This document shows, one piece after another, positions 15,895 to 25,606 of a stretch of DNA of 64,000 bases (within the stretch, counting starts at the first letter, position 1; every line of letters starts with the position of its first letter). The stretch lies in the NCBI RefSeq assembly GCF_036687315.1, contig NZ_CP144683.1:2550001-2614000 (forward strand). The letters are read 5' to 3'. The notes beneath the pieces are model-generated. The model was not told the origin of the DNA. It did not search any database and saw nothing but the letters and a program-made list of their open reading frames with translations. This DNA comes from Sphingopyxis sp. TUF1. Lineage in GTDB: Bacteria > Pseudomonadota > Alphaproteobacteria > Sphingomonadales > Sphingomonadaceae. A program made the translations under genes and the position numbers.

Positions 15895-17046
15895 ATGACA
15901 GACGTATATGTCGTTGGAACGGATATGATCCGGTTCGGCCGCTTTCCAACCCGAACCGTGCCCGATCTCGGGGCCGAAGCAGCGCTTCTGGCGCTTGCCG
16001 ATGCCGGGCTGGGTATCAAGTCGGTGCAGGCGGTCTATTGCGGCAGTTTCGGCGAAGCCGGGTCAATGATCGGCCAGCGCGTGCTTCGAGAAATTGGCCA
16101 AATCGCAGTGCCTGTCGTGAATTGCTCCAATGCCTGCGCGACAGGAGCTACGGCGTTTCGCGAAGCGTGGATGGCGATCAAAGCCGGTGCGTATGATATC
16201 GTGCTTGCGCTCGGGGTCGAGCAGATGGGCAAAGGCATGCTGGTCTCACCGGGAGCTGGCCCCATACCTACCGAAGGGCTCCTCGGCTCCGATACGCTCC
16301 CTTCGCTTTTTGCGCACGTCGGCATGGAGCATTCAAGAAAATACGGTACGACCTTCGAACAATTTGCGAAGGTGTCGGTCAAAAACCACCATCATTCGAC
16401 GATGAATCCCAAGGCGATGTATCAGATCGAGACCCCGCTTGAGGATGTGATGGGCGCCGAGATGATTTCCTATCCGAACACAAAGCTCATGTGTTCGGTC
16501 AATGTCGACGGTTCGGCGGCCGCGGTGCTGTGTTCGGACAAGAAGGCGCGCGAGCTCGGACTGATGAATAGGGCCGTCCGTGTTCGCGCCTCCGCCCTGT
16601 CAAGCGATCCCTACGGTTCGCGCAACGCGGCTATGCCTGATTTTAATGCGGTAACCCGAATTGCCGCTGACAACGCCTATGACGGTGCAGGCCTGGGCCC
16701 CGAGGCGATCGATTTGGTCGAGCTTCACGACTGCTTCGCAACCGCAGAGATCGTCCATTACGAGAATCTGCGACTGTGCGGCGACGGGGAAGGGGGCCGT
16801 ATGATCGATGAAGGCACCACAATGCTTGGAGGCCGGATTCCCGTCAATGTCTCGGGCGGACTCCTTTCAAAGGGGCACCCTCTGGGCGCCACCGGCATTG
16901 CTAACATCTGCGAGATCGCGGCGCATCTGCGCGGTGAAGCCGGACGACGTCAAGTCGAGGGTGCCCGCATCGGAATGACGCATGTCGCGGGGCACGTCGT
17001 CGACATGGGCTCGGCGTGCGCCGTGCACATCCTTGAGAAAGTCTGA
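15895..17046 (+). CDS. Thiolase/SCPx-type acyl-CoA acyltransferase or retro-aldolase
   Basis: A 383-residue thiolase-superfamily enzyme of the SCPx/lipid-transfer type. The nucleophilic Cys lies in NCSNACATGATAF at about 78-90. The C-terminal part has HDCFATAEI (about residues 276-284, the HxxF motif) and GGLLSKGHPLGATG (about 323-336), where thiolases normally have a GHP His. The start at 15895 follows AGAAGGAAG. These enzymes thiolyse 3-oxoacyl-CoA or, in the Ltp2 group, cleave beta-hydroxyacyl-CoA side chains. The DUF35 partner just upstream supports either role. It is probably co-transcribed with the DUF35 gene and perhaps the cupin gene. Confidence 0.88.
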   Translation: MTDVYVVGTDMIRFGRFPTRTVPDLGAEAALLALADAGLGIKSVQAVYCGSFGEAGSMIGQRVLREIGQIAVPVVNCSNACATGATAFREAWMAIKAGAYDIVLALGVEQMGKGMLVSPGAGPIPTEGLLGSDTLPSLFAHVGMEHSRKYGTTFEQFAKVSVKNHHHSTMNPKAMYQIETPLEDVMGAEMISYPNTKLMCSVNVDGSAAAVLCSDKKARELGLMNRAVRVRASALSSDPYGSRNAAMPDFNAVTRIAADNAYDGAGLGPEAIDLVELHDCFATAEIVHYENLRLCGDGEGGRMIDEGTTMLGGRIPVNVSGGLLSKGHPLGATGIANICEIAAHLRGEAGRRQVEGARIGMTHVAGHVVDMGSACAVHILEKV

Positions 17047-17117
17047 TTCATGCTCGCCGACGACATGTGCGACAATTTCCCCGGCGCAGACTGCAGTCTC
17101 GTATGAAACGGGTGGAA

Positions 17118-17447
17118 ATGCGTCACTACACCGAGCTTCCGCAGTCGAACACTCCGCCCGCAGCGGGCGGCATCTCTTACCTTGCGTCCGACGTCCTCGG
17201 CATCGAGGCGTGCGCGATGACGGTGATGAAGTTGCCGGCCCATGCCGAGGCGTCCCCCCAAGCCTTGCAGTGTGACGGACTGATTCCCGAAGTGTTCGTG
17301 GTGGTCGGGGGAAGCGGCTACCTTGCGACCGACACCGAAAGGCTCCCGCTTCGCCAAGGTATGATCGCCCGGGTCTCGGGGTCCCCTTGCATCGTTCGCG
17401 CGGAGGCGGAAGGCATGACGCTCATTCTTCTCGCGCCGCGGCCTTAA
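17118..17447 (+). CDS. Cupin-fold protein
   Basis: A 109-residue single-domain cupin-like protein. Visible features are the first strand pair (SYLASDVLGIEACAMTVMKL), then PAHAEASP, and the second motif GGSGYLATDTERLPLRQGM with the cupin Gly turns. The usual metal-binding His-x-His is replaced by PAHAE, so metal binding is uncertain. I prefer the ATG at 17118, which follows GGTGGAA, to upstream Met codons at 17103 and 17067. It is 71 bp after the thiolase gene and may be the last gene of that unit. The role could be a small-molecule sensor or isomerase; I cannot tell. Confidence 0.65.
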   Translation: MRHYTELPQSNTPPAAGGISYLASDVLGIEACAMTVMKLPAHAEASPQALQCDGLIPEVFVVVGGSGYLATDTERLPLRQGMIARVSGSPCIVRAEAEGMTLILLAPRP

Positions 17448-17487
17448 GAGCCGCTACGCGAGCCGGGCCGCGTGAGGAACTGGAATT

Positions 17488-17512
17488 CAAATACAATACC
17501 GCATTGTAATCC
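17488..17512. promoter_or_regulatory. Palindromic operator, motif A site 4
   Basis: Arms CAAATACAAT and ATTGTAATCC flank ACCGC, and the inner part TACAAT/ATTGTA is a perfect inverted repeat. The left arm matches the other motif A sites (CAAATACA). It lies 90 bp before the FAH-family gene. The spacing is one base shorter than in site 2, so the match is less certain. Confidence 0.5.
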
Positions 17513-17602
17513 AGATATGAATATGATTTAAGGGGCGGCACCGGTGGATGGGTGTTCGCCGAGGCCGTGGAAAGCGGACATCGTGCTCGAAGGAGATTCC
17601 CC

Positions 17603-18625
17603 TTGAAATTCGTCACTTATCTAGATGGTGAAGACGGCCCAAAGCTTGGCGCGCTGGTCGAAGGTCTCGGAAGCATCCTGGACCTTCAGAGCGCATACCG
17701 TCGAGTGACTGGCGACAGCTTGCCGGCCTTCGCCTCGCTCCAGGCTCTCATCGAGGCCGGCGAAGAGGGGCTTTCCGCGGCCCATGCGGCATTGCTCGAT
17801 CCCGATGAAAGAGATTTGAGTCCTGCGGGTCGTCCGGGGCAGCTCCTGGCCCCGCTTCCACAGCCGCAGCAAATTCGAGACTGCCTCTGCTTTGAGGCCC
17901 ATCTCATCGGCGCGGCCGACAGTGGTGCCAAGGCGCTTGGAATGAGCGAGGCCGAGGCGGAAGAGCGCAAGCAAGTGATGCTCGCGAACATGCGGGCCCG
18001 GCCTTACTGGTATAAAGCAAACCGCTTTTCGGTTTCGGGGCATGAAAGCATTGTGACGTGGCCCGGCGACTCCAACTTCTGGGACTATGAGCTGGAATTG
18101 GGTGCCGTCATTGGGAAACGGTGCCGGAGTGTTACGCCGGCCGAAGTTCCGGAGTATATCTTCGGCTTCACCATCTTCAACGACTTCACGGCGCGCGACC
18201 TTCAGGGTCCGGAGATGCAAATGGGCTTCGGGGTGTCGCGTTCGAAGGACTTCGACGGCGGCAACGGGTTGGGGCCATGCGTGGTGACCATTGATGAGTT
18301 TGATTTCCGGAACGCGCGCATGATCGCTCGCGTGAACGGCGAAGTGCGCTGCGACAATAACAGCAACACGATGACGACAAGTTTTGAGGAACTCATCTCC
18401 TATATATCGCAAGGCGAGACGATTCATCCCGGCGAAATCATCCTTTCGGGAACCGTCGGCGGCGGCTGCGGCATGGAATTCGGCAAGTTCCTCGCCTCCG
18501 GAGATGTTGTCGAACTCGAAGTCGCAGGCATAGGAACGCTGAAGCACACTGTGGTTGCCCGCCCGCCGAGCGGGCCGGAAGGGGGCAGTCTCGCGCAATT
18601 GAACAACGACGTCCGGGCAGTGTAA
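17603..18625 (+). CDS. Fumarylacetoacetate hydrolase family protein
   Basis: A 340-residue member of the FAH superfamily, which cleaves C-C bonds or decarboxylates or hydrates 2-oxo acids with Mg2+. The catalytic core has FWDYELELGAVIG (about 155-167) with the Glu-x-Glu metal ligands, FNDFTARD (about 192-199) with the Asp, and GEIILSGTVGGG near 278. I start it at the TTG at 17603, which follows AAGGAG by seven bases; the upstream GTG/ATG frame is not conserved. The long N-terminal domain fits the fungal or bacterial FAH-type length. It is the first gene of a probable operon with the ligase (1 bp gap), PQQ dehydrogenase and MFS carrier. Confidence 0.85.
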   Translation: MKFVTYLDGEDGPKLGALVEGLGSILDLQSAYRRVTGDSLPAFASLQALIEAGEEGLSAAHAALLDPDERDLSPAGRPGQLLAPLPQPQQIRDCLCFEAHLIGAADSGAKALGMSEAEAEERKQVMLANMRARPYWYKANRFSVSGHESIVTWPGDSNFWDYELELGAVIGKRCRSVTPAEVPEYIFGFTIFNDFTARDLQGPEMQMGFGVSRSKDFDGGNGLGPCVVTIDEFDFRNARMIARVNGEVRCDNNSNTMTTSFEELISYISQGETIHPGEIILSGTVGGGCGMEFGKFLASGDVVELEVAGIGTLKHTVVARPPSGPEGGSLAQLNNDVRAV

Positions 18626-18626
18626 C

Positions 18627-20171
18627 ATGGACCTGCGGACGCAGCTTCGCCGGTCGGCCGGCTATTTCTCGGAAAGACTAGCGGTCGTTCATGATGATCG
18701 GCGCGTTACATTTCAGGAAGCTTGGTCCCGGGGGTTGCGCCTCGCAAATGCGCTGATCGCCATGGGGCTGCGGCCGGGTGATCGCATCGCGACCCTCGAG
18801 GACAATTCGATCGAAGCTGCAGATATCTTCCTCGCGGCCGCTGCCGGAAATTTCGTGCGGGTGCCGCTTTATGCGCGCAATCGCTACGAGACCCATCGGC
18901 ACATGATGGCCAGCACCGAATGCAAATTAGCTCTTGTGAGCGAACGCTATCATGGGGAAGTCAGCGGCCTGGACGCTCAGCTTCCCTGTCTTGAACAGAT
19001 TATCGTGCGTGGTCCGGATTATGAATCATGGTTGGCGGGATTTGGGGACGAAGATCCTGACCCACCCGTCTCTCCGGAAGATTATTGCGTGATCCGACAT
19101 ACGGGCGGGACGACGGGACTGCCGAAGGGCGTGGGCTATCGACATCGGACATGGCTATCTGCAGGGCGGGGCTTCTATCAATGCGCACCGCCTCTTCGGG
19201 TAGGCGACGGTGTCTTGCACATCGGCCCGTTGGCCCACGGCTCCGGCTATATGTTCTCGCCTGCGTGGGCCGCCGGCGCGCGCAACGTGATGATGAGCAG
19301 CTTTGAGCCAAAAGCGCTTCTCGACATACTTGAGGCGGAAGAGATCGCCTATGTATTTCTGGCTCCGACGATCCTGAGCGCAATTGTCAATTGCGCGAGC
19401 GTCAGGCATCGCTCCTTTCCGCATCTTAAGATGATCCTCAGCACCTCTGCGCCGGTGTCCGATCGCACGGCGCTGCTGGCGCGCGAACTGTTCGGACCTG
19501 ACGTATTATATCAAGGCTATGGGCAAACCGAAGCGCTGCCGATCGCTATGATGGGGCCCGCCGACTGGTTTGGCGACATTCCAGGTTCCACGCCGATGCG
19601 CGCCTGCGGGCGGGTTTTGGACGATGTCGATATCGAAATCCGCGATGACGCGGGGCGACTGCAACCGCCGAATCAGCCTGGCGAAATCTGGGTCAGGATC
19701 GAGAACCGGCAGATGGAGGGCTTTTGGAACGATCCGGCCGAAAGTGCTCGCCGCCTGAGCAACGGTTGGGTGCGCACCGGTGACATCGGAAAAATAGATC
19801 AGAACGGGTTCCTGTATCTGCTTGATCGAAGCAACGATGTCATCATCTCCGGCGGCTTTAATATCTATCCTGCAGAGCTTGAGAATGTCATCGCGGAACA
19901 TCCCCACGTCAGAGCCGTGGCGGTGGTGGGAGTCCCGCATGAGAAATGGGGCGAAACGCCCCTGGCGATCGTGGTCATAGACCCCGGCGCCCCCGTTGAT
20001 GCAGCTGACATCGTTGCGCTGGTCTCGCAGCGCCTAGGATCGATGAAGAAGCCTTCGGAAGTCATTTTTAGAACGGAAGCTCTCCCGGTAAGCAACGTCG
20101 GCAAGGTTATGCGTGCGCAGCTTCGAAAACCTTTTTGGGAAGGCCGATCGCAACGCATTTCAGGATCCTGA
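18627..20171 (+). CDS. AMP-forming acyl-CoA ligase
   Basis: A 514-residue ANL-superfamily enzyme that activates a carboxylic acid to its CoA thioester through an acyl-adenylate. The P-loop-like motif TGGTTGLPKG lies at about 157-166, YGQTEALP near 298 and the hinge LDRSNDVIISGGFNIYP near 396-412. The expected catalytic Lys is in VSNVGKVMRAQLR near the C terminus. It starts 1 bp after the FAH stop. A second, clearly different ligase lies at 32538, so the island activates at least two acids or two intermediates. The acid is unknown. Residues lining the acid pocket cannot be read by eye. Confidence 0.9.
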   Translation: MDLRTQLRRSAGYFSERLAVVHDDRRVTFQEAWSRGLRLANALIAMGLRPGDRIATLEDNSIEAADIFLAAAAGNFVRVPLYARNRYETHRHMMASTECKLALVSERYHGEVSGLDAQLPCLEQIIVRGPDYESWLAGFGDEDPDPPVSPEDYCVIRHTGGTTGLPKGVGYRHRTWLSAGRGFYQCAPPLRVGDGVLHIGPLAHGSGYMFSPAWAAGARNVMMSSFEPKALLDILEAEEIAYVFLAPTILSAIVNCASVRHRSFPHLKMILSTSAPVSDRTALLARELFGPDVLYQGYGQTEALPIAMMGPADWFGDIPGSTPMRACGRVLDDVDIEIRDDAGRLQPPNQPGEIWVRIENRQMEGFWNDPAESARRLSNGWVRTGDIGKIDQNGFLYLLDRSNDVIISGGFNIYPAELENVIAEHPHVRAVAVVGVPHEKWGETPLAIVVIDPGAPVDAADIVALVSQRLGSMKKPSEVIFRTEALPVSNVGKVMRAQLRKPFWEGRSQRISGS

Positions 20172-20262
20172 TGATGCCGTCGCCAGTCCATTCGCCAAAG
20201 TTCCGGTCGACGGCAAGGCCTTCGACGGCGACACGTGGCGTTCCAACCGTGAGGAACACATA

Positions 20263-22650
20263 ATGCAGAAGGCAGCAAACTGGCTCTTTTCAAGCGTGCT
20301 TCTCCTTATGGGTTGCGGCTTGCTCGGGCTGGGCGCATGGTTGTTGGCCTTGGGCGGCTCCCCCTATTACGTCCTTGCGGGAGCCGCGATATTCGCTTCC
20401 GCGATCCTTGTCTTTCGCCGTAACCCTGCAGCTCTATGTGTCTACGGCGCCTTTCTCGTCGTGACGTTGCTTTGGGCGATTTGGGAAGCGGGATTGGACG
20501 GCTGGGCGCTCGCGCCCCGTCTCGCGATGCCCACGGTGCTTGGCCTTTGGATGCTTACCCCATGGTTGCGCCGCCATATCGGGCGCCCTTCCCATTTTAC
20601 CGGGCAAAAACTGCTTTTCGGTTCCGTCGCGCTCTGCCTGGTAACGGGTGTCATATCGATATTTGCGCTTGATCGCATCGCGGAGCCCGCCGGCTTTGAA
20701 GCCGCGGTTGTCTCCCCCGGCTCGCCCGGGGCAGACTGGACGGCCTATGGAGGTGACAGCACTGGCCGGAAATATTCGGCGCTTGCGCAGATTACGCCGG
20801 CCAATGTCTCCAGCCTCAAAGAGGCATGGACATATCATGTGGGGCCAGCGCCCAAGGGGGTTGCCGCTCGGCTCGAGGTGACGCCCATCAAAATCGGTCC
20901 CCGCCTGTATCTTTGCACAGGCTATAATGACGTCGTTGCGCTTGAACCTGATACGGGCAGGGAGTTGTGGCGCTTCCGCGCGCAGCTCGATCCTCAGCGC
21001 GTTTATGGCGGCGTCTGTCGCGGCGTTACCTACCACCGCATCGAAGGCGTTGACGGTCCGTGCTCCGAGCGCATTTTCACGGCAACGATGGACGGGCGGC
21101 TCATCGCGCTCGACGCCACCACCGGCCAGCCTTGTCACGCATTCGGCAAAGGCGGCTCGGTCGATCTGTTGGTTGGCATGGGAAAAGTGTCGGGCGGCTA
21201 TTACGCCGTTACCTCCCCTCCCCATGTAGCGGGCGGCCGCGTGGTCGTCGGAGGCCGCATTCTCGATGGCCAGCATGTTCGCGAACCACCCGGTGCAGTT
21301 CGCGCTTACGACGCGGTGACCGGAAAATTCTCCTGGGCCTTTGACCCGGGTCGACCCGATGAGCACGACATGCCGGCCCCTGGCGAAACCTATTCGCTGG
21401 GAACGCCGAACAGCTGGGGTCCTCTCAGCTCTGACGATGCTTTGGGACTGGTCTATATTCCGACCGGCAACGCTACCCCGGACTATTATGGCGGTCACCG
21501 TTCGGCGCTCGACGACAAATATTCGAGCGCAGTCATCGCGCTCGATGTGACGTCGGGGGCTGCACGGTGGGTGTTTCAAACGACGCATCACGACGTCTGG
21601 GACTATGACAATGGAGCACAGCCTACGCTGGTCGATCTGCCGACCGGAGAACCCGCTTTGCTTCAGGCCACGAAGCGCGGCGAAATCTTTCTACTCGACC
21701 GCCGGACTGGTAAGCCTCTCGCGGCAGTAACAGAGCGCCGCGCCCCGGGCGGCGCCGTCCCTGGGGAGCGCCTTGCGCCGACGCAGCCCTATTCGACGGG
21801 ATTGCCTTCGCTCGCGGGCGCTCCGCCGACCGAAAAGCGGATGTGGGGTTTGACGCCTCTCGATCAGGCAGTTTGTCGTATCCGCTTTCGGCAGGCGCGG
21901 TTCGACGGGTCGTTGACCCCGGTTGGGGTCGACCGGCCAACCATCGTCTGGCCCGGATATCTTGGCGGTGTGAATTGGGGCGGAATCTCGGTCGATCCCG
22001 AACGGCAGATCATTATCATCAACACCAATCATGTCTCCAATTACAATCGGCTCATGACACGCGCCGAGGGCGACCGGCGCGGTCTCAAGCCTTTTGCCGT
22101 CGGGAGCAAGGCGCAGGCTCATGGTGCCGTTGCTCAGGCGGGGACGCCCTATGCCGCCGATGTAACAGCCTTTTTGTCGCCTTTGATGGTACCGTGCGAA
22201 CAGCCGCCTTACGGTATGCTCACCGCAGTCGATCTCAGAACCAGGCGCATTCTGTGGTCGCGGCGGCCAGGAACCGCGCGCGACAGCGGTCCCTTTGGTA
22301 TAGCGACGATGCTCCCAATTCCGCTCGGTACTCCCAATTTGGGCGGAACGATGACGACGCGGTCAGGGCTGGTCTTCATGGCCGCGACCCAGGAGAAATA
22401 TTTGCGCGCCTATGATATCCGCACCGGCCGGGAGCTCTGGAAAGCGCGTTTGCCGGCGGGAGGGCATGCAGTTCCTGCGACCTATCGTTCCCAAACGAGC
22501 GGGCGGCAATTCGTCGTGATCGCGGCCGGAGGCCATCCTGGCATGATGTCGGGGGAGAGCGACGCGATCGTGGCCTATGCGCTCACGCGTCCGTCCCGTG
22601 GGCGTGAGCCTCGTGATCGCCAACGTGGCCAGGGGGAAAAAGGGCAATGA
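20263..22650 (+). CDS. Membrane-bound PQQ-dependent dehydrogenase (Gcd-like)
   Basis: A 795-residue enzyme close in length to E. coli Gcd (796). The N-terminal 140 residues hold about five membrane spans, then GADWTAYGGDSTGRKYSAL opens the periplasmic eight-bladed propeller. THHDVWDYDNGAQP carries the Asp equivalent to the catalytic base of Gcd, and ATKRGEIFLLDRRTG the PQQ-contacting Lys. It oxidises an alcohol, polyol or sugar in the periplasm and passes electrons to ubiquinone. The ATG at 20263 has GAGGA upstream; the frame is open from 20113. The stop overlaps the MFS start (ATGA), so both are one unit. Substrate could be glucose, quinate-like or another cyclic alcohol. PQQ synthesis genes are not in the window. 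Confidence 0.88.
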   Translation: MQKAANWLFSSVLLLMGCGLLGLGAWLLALGGSPYYVLAGAAIFASAILVFRRNPAALCVYGAFLVVTLLWAIWEAGLDGWALAPRLAMPTVLGLWMLTPWLRRHIGRPSHFTGQKLLFGSVALCLVTGVISIFALDRIAEPAGFEAAVVSPGSPGADWTAYGGDSTGRKYSALAQITPANVSSLKEAWTYHVGPAPKGVAARLEVTPIKIGPRLYLCTGYNDVVALEPDTGRELWRFRAQLDPQRVYGGVCRGVTYHRIEGVDGPCSERIFTATMDGRLIALDATTGQPCHAFGKGGSVDLLVGMGKVSGGYYAVTSPPHVAGGRVVVGGRILDGQHVREPPGAVRAYDAVTGKFSWAFDPGRPDEHDMPAPGETYSLGTPNSWGPLSSDDALGLVYIPTGNATPDYYGGHRSALDDKYSSAVIALDVTSGAARWVFQTTHHDVWDYDNGAQPTLVDLPTGEPALLQATKRGEIFLLDRRTGKPLAAVTERRAPGGAVPGERLAPTQPYSTGLPSLAGAPPTEKRMWGLTPLDQAVCRIRFRQARFDGSLTPVGVDRPTIVWPGYLGGVNWGGISVDPERQIIIINTNHVSNYNRLMTRAEGDRRGLKPFAVGSKAQAHGAVAQAGTPYAADVTAFLSPLMVPCEQPPYGMLTAVDLRTRRILWSRRPGTARDSGPFGIATMLPIPLGTPNLGGTMTTRSGLVFMAATQEKYLRAYDIRTGRELWKARLPAGGHAVPATYRSQTSGRQFVVIAAGGHPGMMSGESDAIVAYALTRPSRGREPRDRQRGQGEKGQ

Positions 22651-23921
22651 CCGCCGGGTTCGACATTGTACAACCCGCGGCGGAACGGCTGCTGGCGCGC
22701 GCTGAGTGGCAGGGCGGCTGGCGAACCCTTGTTGCTGCGGGGTTCGGCGTCGGCGTGACCTATCCGTTGCTGCTGATGACGGCAGGCCTGTTTGTTCTCC
22801 CGATGGAGGCCGACCTGGGCTGGTCGCGGAGCGAGCTTAGCCTGGGTCCCATCGCTGCTCTCGTCGCCGGCGCTCTCAATCCCTTGGCCGGCTGGATCAT
22901 TGCGCGCTTCGGCGCCCGCCGGACCGCGCTCGCCGGCGTTGCCCTGCTTGGCATCGCTTACCTCGCGCTCGCTCTCGCTCCGGGGGAGCGCGCCTATATT
23001 TACGGTTTCGTCGTTTTTGCCGCGGCATCTGGCACGCTCACGAACCCGATAGCCTATTCCCGCGGCGTGACCTCATGGTTCCGGCTGCGTCTCGGCACAG
23101 CCCTCGGGTTGATGATGAGCGGCGTGTCTTTAGCAGGGTTGGTGCTCATCTTGCCGATCTCATGGGTGATTGCCCACCATGGCTGGCGAGCTGGCTATGG
23201 GGCATTGAGCCTTATAGCGCTGAGCGCCGTTCCTATCCTGTTCTTGTGGTTCCGCGAGCGCCCGTCGGGCAGAAGCGCCAGCTCGGCGTCGCCGCTGCTT
23301 CTCTTGCCCGATATGGGCTTGCCGCCTGCCAAGGCGCTTCGGTCGCGCCAATTCTGGCTCTTGGTGGCGGCGCTCTGCTGTGCCGCATGGCCGGTGGGAG
23401 GCTTTCTCAGTCAGCTCGTTCCCATCCTCGCGAGCCGCGGCATCGGGCCGATGGAGGCCGCATGGCTGGCATCTTGCTTTGCCTTGGCGATCGGCGCCGG
23501 CCGCATCGGCGCGGGCTTCCTGCTGGATCGGCTGCCGCCTTCTTGGGTGACGGCAGCATTCCTCGGGTTGCCCGCGGTAGGCGCGCTTCTCCTGGGCAGA
23601 CCCACGCTGACAGACGCCGGACTGTGGCTTCCCTTCCTCGCCGTCTGCCTCATCGGTTTTGCCCAAGGCGCCGAGGGAGACTTTGCTTCCTTCTACACCG
23701 TCCGTATGTTCGGTGTGCAAAGCTACCCCATTCTCTTCGGTATTCAGGCGGCCTTGATTTCGATCAGTCTGGCGGTCGGTGGCTGGTCGTTCGCTCATGT
23801 CTACGACCTCCAGCATGATTATCAGCTCGCTGCCCGAGCCGGCGCCGCAATGTTCCTTATGTCGGCCTTTCTCATTCTCTGTGTGAAGCTCCCCCGGCTC
23901 AGCCCCCAGCAGGGGCCCTAA
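22647..23921 (+). CDS. MFS transporter
   Basis: A 424-residue carrier with 12 likely membrane spans. It has the A-type loop GWIIARFGARRTALAG at about 83-98 (a variant of the MFS GxLaDRxGrR motif) and WFRERPSGR between the halves. The N-terminal GGWRTLVAAGFGVGVTYPLLL resembles the monocarboxylate/oxalate-formate antiporter branch. Its start overlaps the PQQ dehydrogenase stop by 4 bases, so the two products likely act on the same substrate or its oxidised product. An inverted repeat (GGGCCG and CGGCCC, 23927-23946) just after the stop may be a weak terminator. Confidence 0.85.
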   Translation: MTAGFDIVQPAAERLLARAEWQGGWRTLVAAGFGVGVTYPLLLMTAGLFVLPMEADLGWSRSELSLGPIAALVAGALNPLAGWIIARFGARRTALAGVALLGIAYLALALAPGERAYIYGFVVFAAASGTLTNPIAYSRGVTSWFRLRLGTALGLMMSGVSLAGLVLILPISWVIAHHGWRAGYGALSLIALSAVPILFLWFRERPSGRSASSASPLLLLPDMGLPPAKALRSRQFWLLVAALCCAAWPVGGFLSQLVPILASRGIGPMEAAWLASCFALAIGAGRIGAGFLLDRLPPSWVTAAFLGLPAVGALLLGRPTLTDAGLWLPFLAVCLIGFAQGAEGDFASFYTVRMFGVQSYPILFGIQAALISISLAVGGWSFAHVYDLQHDYQLAARAGAAMFLMSAFLILCVKLPRLSPQQGP

Positions 23922-24110
23922 TCCAAGGGCCGGGGAGCCGCGGCCCGATCGAAGGCGCCAATCTGGCGATCGCCTGGCACCCCTCCGTCCCACCACTCGC
24001 ACATCGCGGCGATGCAGCTGGGATGCAGACTGCGAAATACGCCGTTGCGGTGCGCGGCGAGGACCAAACCACCGCAGCGACCAGGTGCGGCAACATAACG
24101 GATTGAACTG

Positions 24111-25604
24111 ATGACCCTTGTCATGCCCCGTCCGGACCCATTGACGCTAGCCCGTCGCTGCGAGATCGCAGCCGCTCTGCGCGCGATCGTGCCGGGGGAT
24201 GGCGTTATTGACGACGGCGACGGCCTCCGACCCTATGAATCGGACGGTTTGACGGCTTACCGCCAACCCCCGCTTCTGGTCGTCTTGCCCGAGACGACCG
24301 CACAGGTTTCTTCCGTGCTGGCGTGGTGCCACCGTCATGACGTGAAGGTAGTTGCGCGGGGGGCGGGGACCTCCTTGTCGGGAGGAGCGCTTCCGCTCGC
24401 GGATGCCGTTTTGCTGGGTCTCTCAAAGCTGAACCGGATATTGGACATCGACTATGACGATCGCCTCGTTGTCGCGCAGCCCGGGGTGACCAATCTGGCG
24501 GTGACCGAGGCCGTCGAGGGCCGCGGCTTCTATTATGCTCCCGACCCGTCCAGCCAAATTGCCTGTTCGATCGGAGGCAATGTCGCCGAGAATTCTGGTG
24601 GCGTGCATTGTCTGAAATATGGCTTGACTACGAACAACCTACTCGGGTGCGAAATCGTGCTGGTCAGCGGCGAGGTGATCCGTATCGGAGGGCGCCAACT
24701 CGATCCGCCAGGCCTCGACCTGCTGGGAATTATCGTGGGATCCGAGGGCCTGCTCGGGGTCGTGACCGAAGTCACGGTGCGCATTCTTCCGAAGCCCGAA
24801 ACGGCTCGCGCCTTGCTAATCGGCTTTGCCAGTATCGACGCTGCTGCTCAATGTGTCGCGGATACGATGGCGGCAGGAATCATTCCTGCCGGGATGGAGA
24901 TGATGGACCGCCCCGCCATTCATGCCGCCGAAGCCTTCGTCAAAGCAGGCTATCCGTTGAATGTTGAAGCGCTGCTCATCGTCGAACTCGACGGGCCCTT
25001 GGTCGAATGCGACCATCTTGTCGAAATGGTTGAACGCATTGCGCGAAACGCCGGCGCAATCTCGCTGCGCGCTTCCGTCGACGAGTCCGAACGCATCGCG
25101 TTCTGGGCTGGGCGGAAGGCTGCATTTCCCGCCGTCGGCCGCCTCGCCCCCGACTATTACTGCATGGACGGGACTATTCCGCGGCGCCAACTGCCCTATG
25201 TGCTGGATCAGCTGAACATATTCTCCCAACATTATGAATTGCCTGTCGCCAACGTCTTCCATGCAGGCGACGGGAATCTTCATCCTCTCATCCTCTATGA
25301 TGCCAACAAGCGCGGCGAACTCGAGAAAGCCGAAGCCTTTGGCGAGGATATTTTGCGGCTGTGCGTCCAGGTCGGTGGGGTGCTGACGGGTGAGCACGGG
25401 GTAGGCGTGGAGAAGCGCGACCTGATGCCTGAAATGTTTTCCGAGGCGGACTTGAACCAGCAGCAGCGCTTGAAATGCGCCTTCGATCCCAAATCACTTT
25501 TGAACCCGGGCAAGGTCTTCCCGAAGCTGCATCGCTGTGCCGAACTCGGCCGCATGCATGTGCATCACGGACAAACTAGCCATCCCGAACTCCCGCGCTT
25601 TTGA
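24111..25604 (+). CDS. glcD: FAD-linked glycolate oxidase subunit GlcD-like
   Basis: A 497-residue FAD-binding PCMH-type oxidoreductase. The FAD-binding stretch reads ARGAGTSLSGGALP at about 83-96, followed by PDPSSQIACSIGGNVAENSG at about 143-162. The C-terminal cap has VFHAGDGNLHPLI and TGEHGVGVEKRD, typical of GlcD and D-lactate dehydrogenases. It is the catalytic subunit of a GlcDEF-type complex, with glcE overlapping downstream, then glcF. Glycolate is the textbook substrate; lactate or another 2-hydroxy acid is possible in this catabolic setting. About 190 bases separate it from the MFS gene. Confidence 0.88.
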   Translation: MTLVMPRPDPLTLARRCEIAAALRAIVPGDGVIDDGDGLRPYESDGLTAYRQPPLLVVLPETTAQVSSVLAWCHRHDVKVVARGAGTSLSGGALPLADAVLLGLSKLNRILDIDYDDRLVVAQPGVTNLAVTEAVEGRGFYYAPDPSSQIACSIGGNVAENSGGVHCLKYGLTTNNLLGCEIVLVSGEVIRIGGRQLDPPGLDLLGIIVGSEGLLGVVTEVTVRILPKPETARALLIGFASIDAAAQCVADTMAAGIIPAGMEMMDRPAIHAAEAFVKAGYPLNVEALLIVELDGPLVECDHLVEMVERIARNAGAISLRASVDESERIAFWAGRKAAFPAVGRLAPDYYCMDGTIPRRQLPYVLDQLNIFSQHYELPVANVFHAGDGNLHPLILYDANKRGELEKAEAFGEDILRLCVQVGGVLTGEHGVGVEKRDLMPEMFSEADLNQQQRLKCAFDPKSLLNPGKVFPKLHRCAELGRMHVHHGQTSHPELPRF

Positions 25605-25606
25605 CG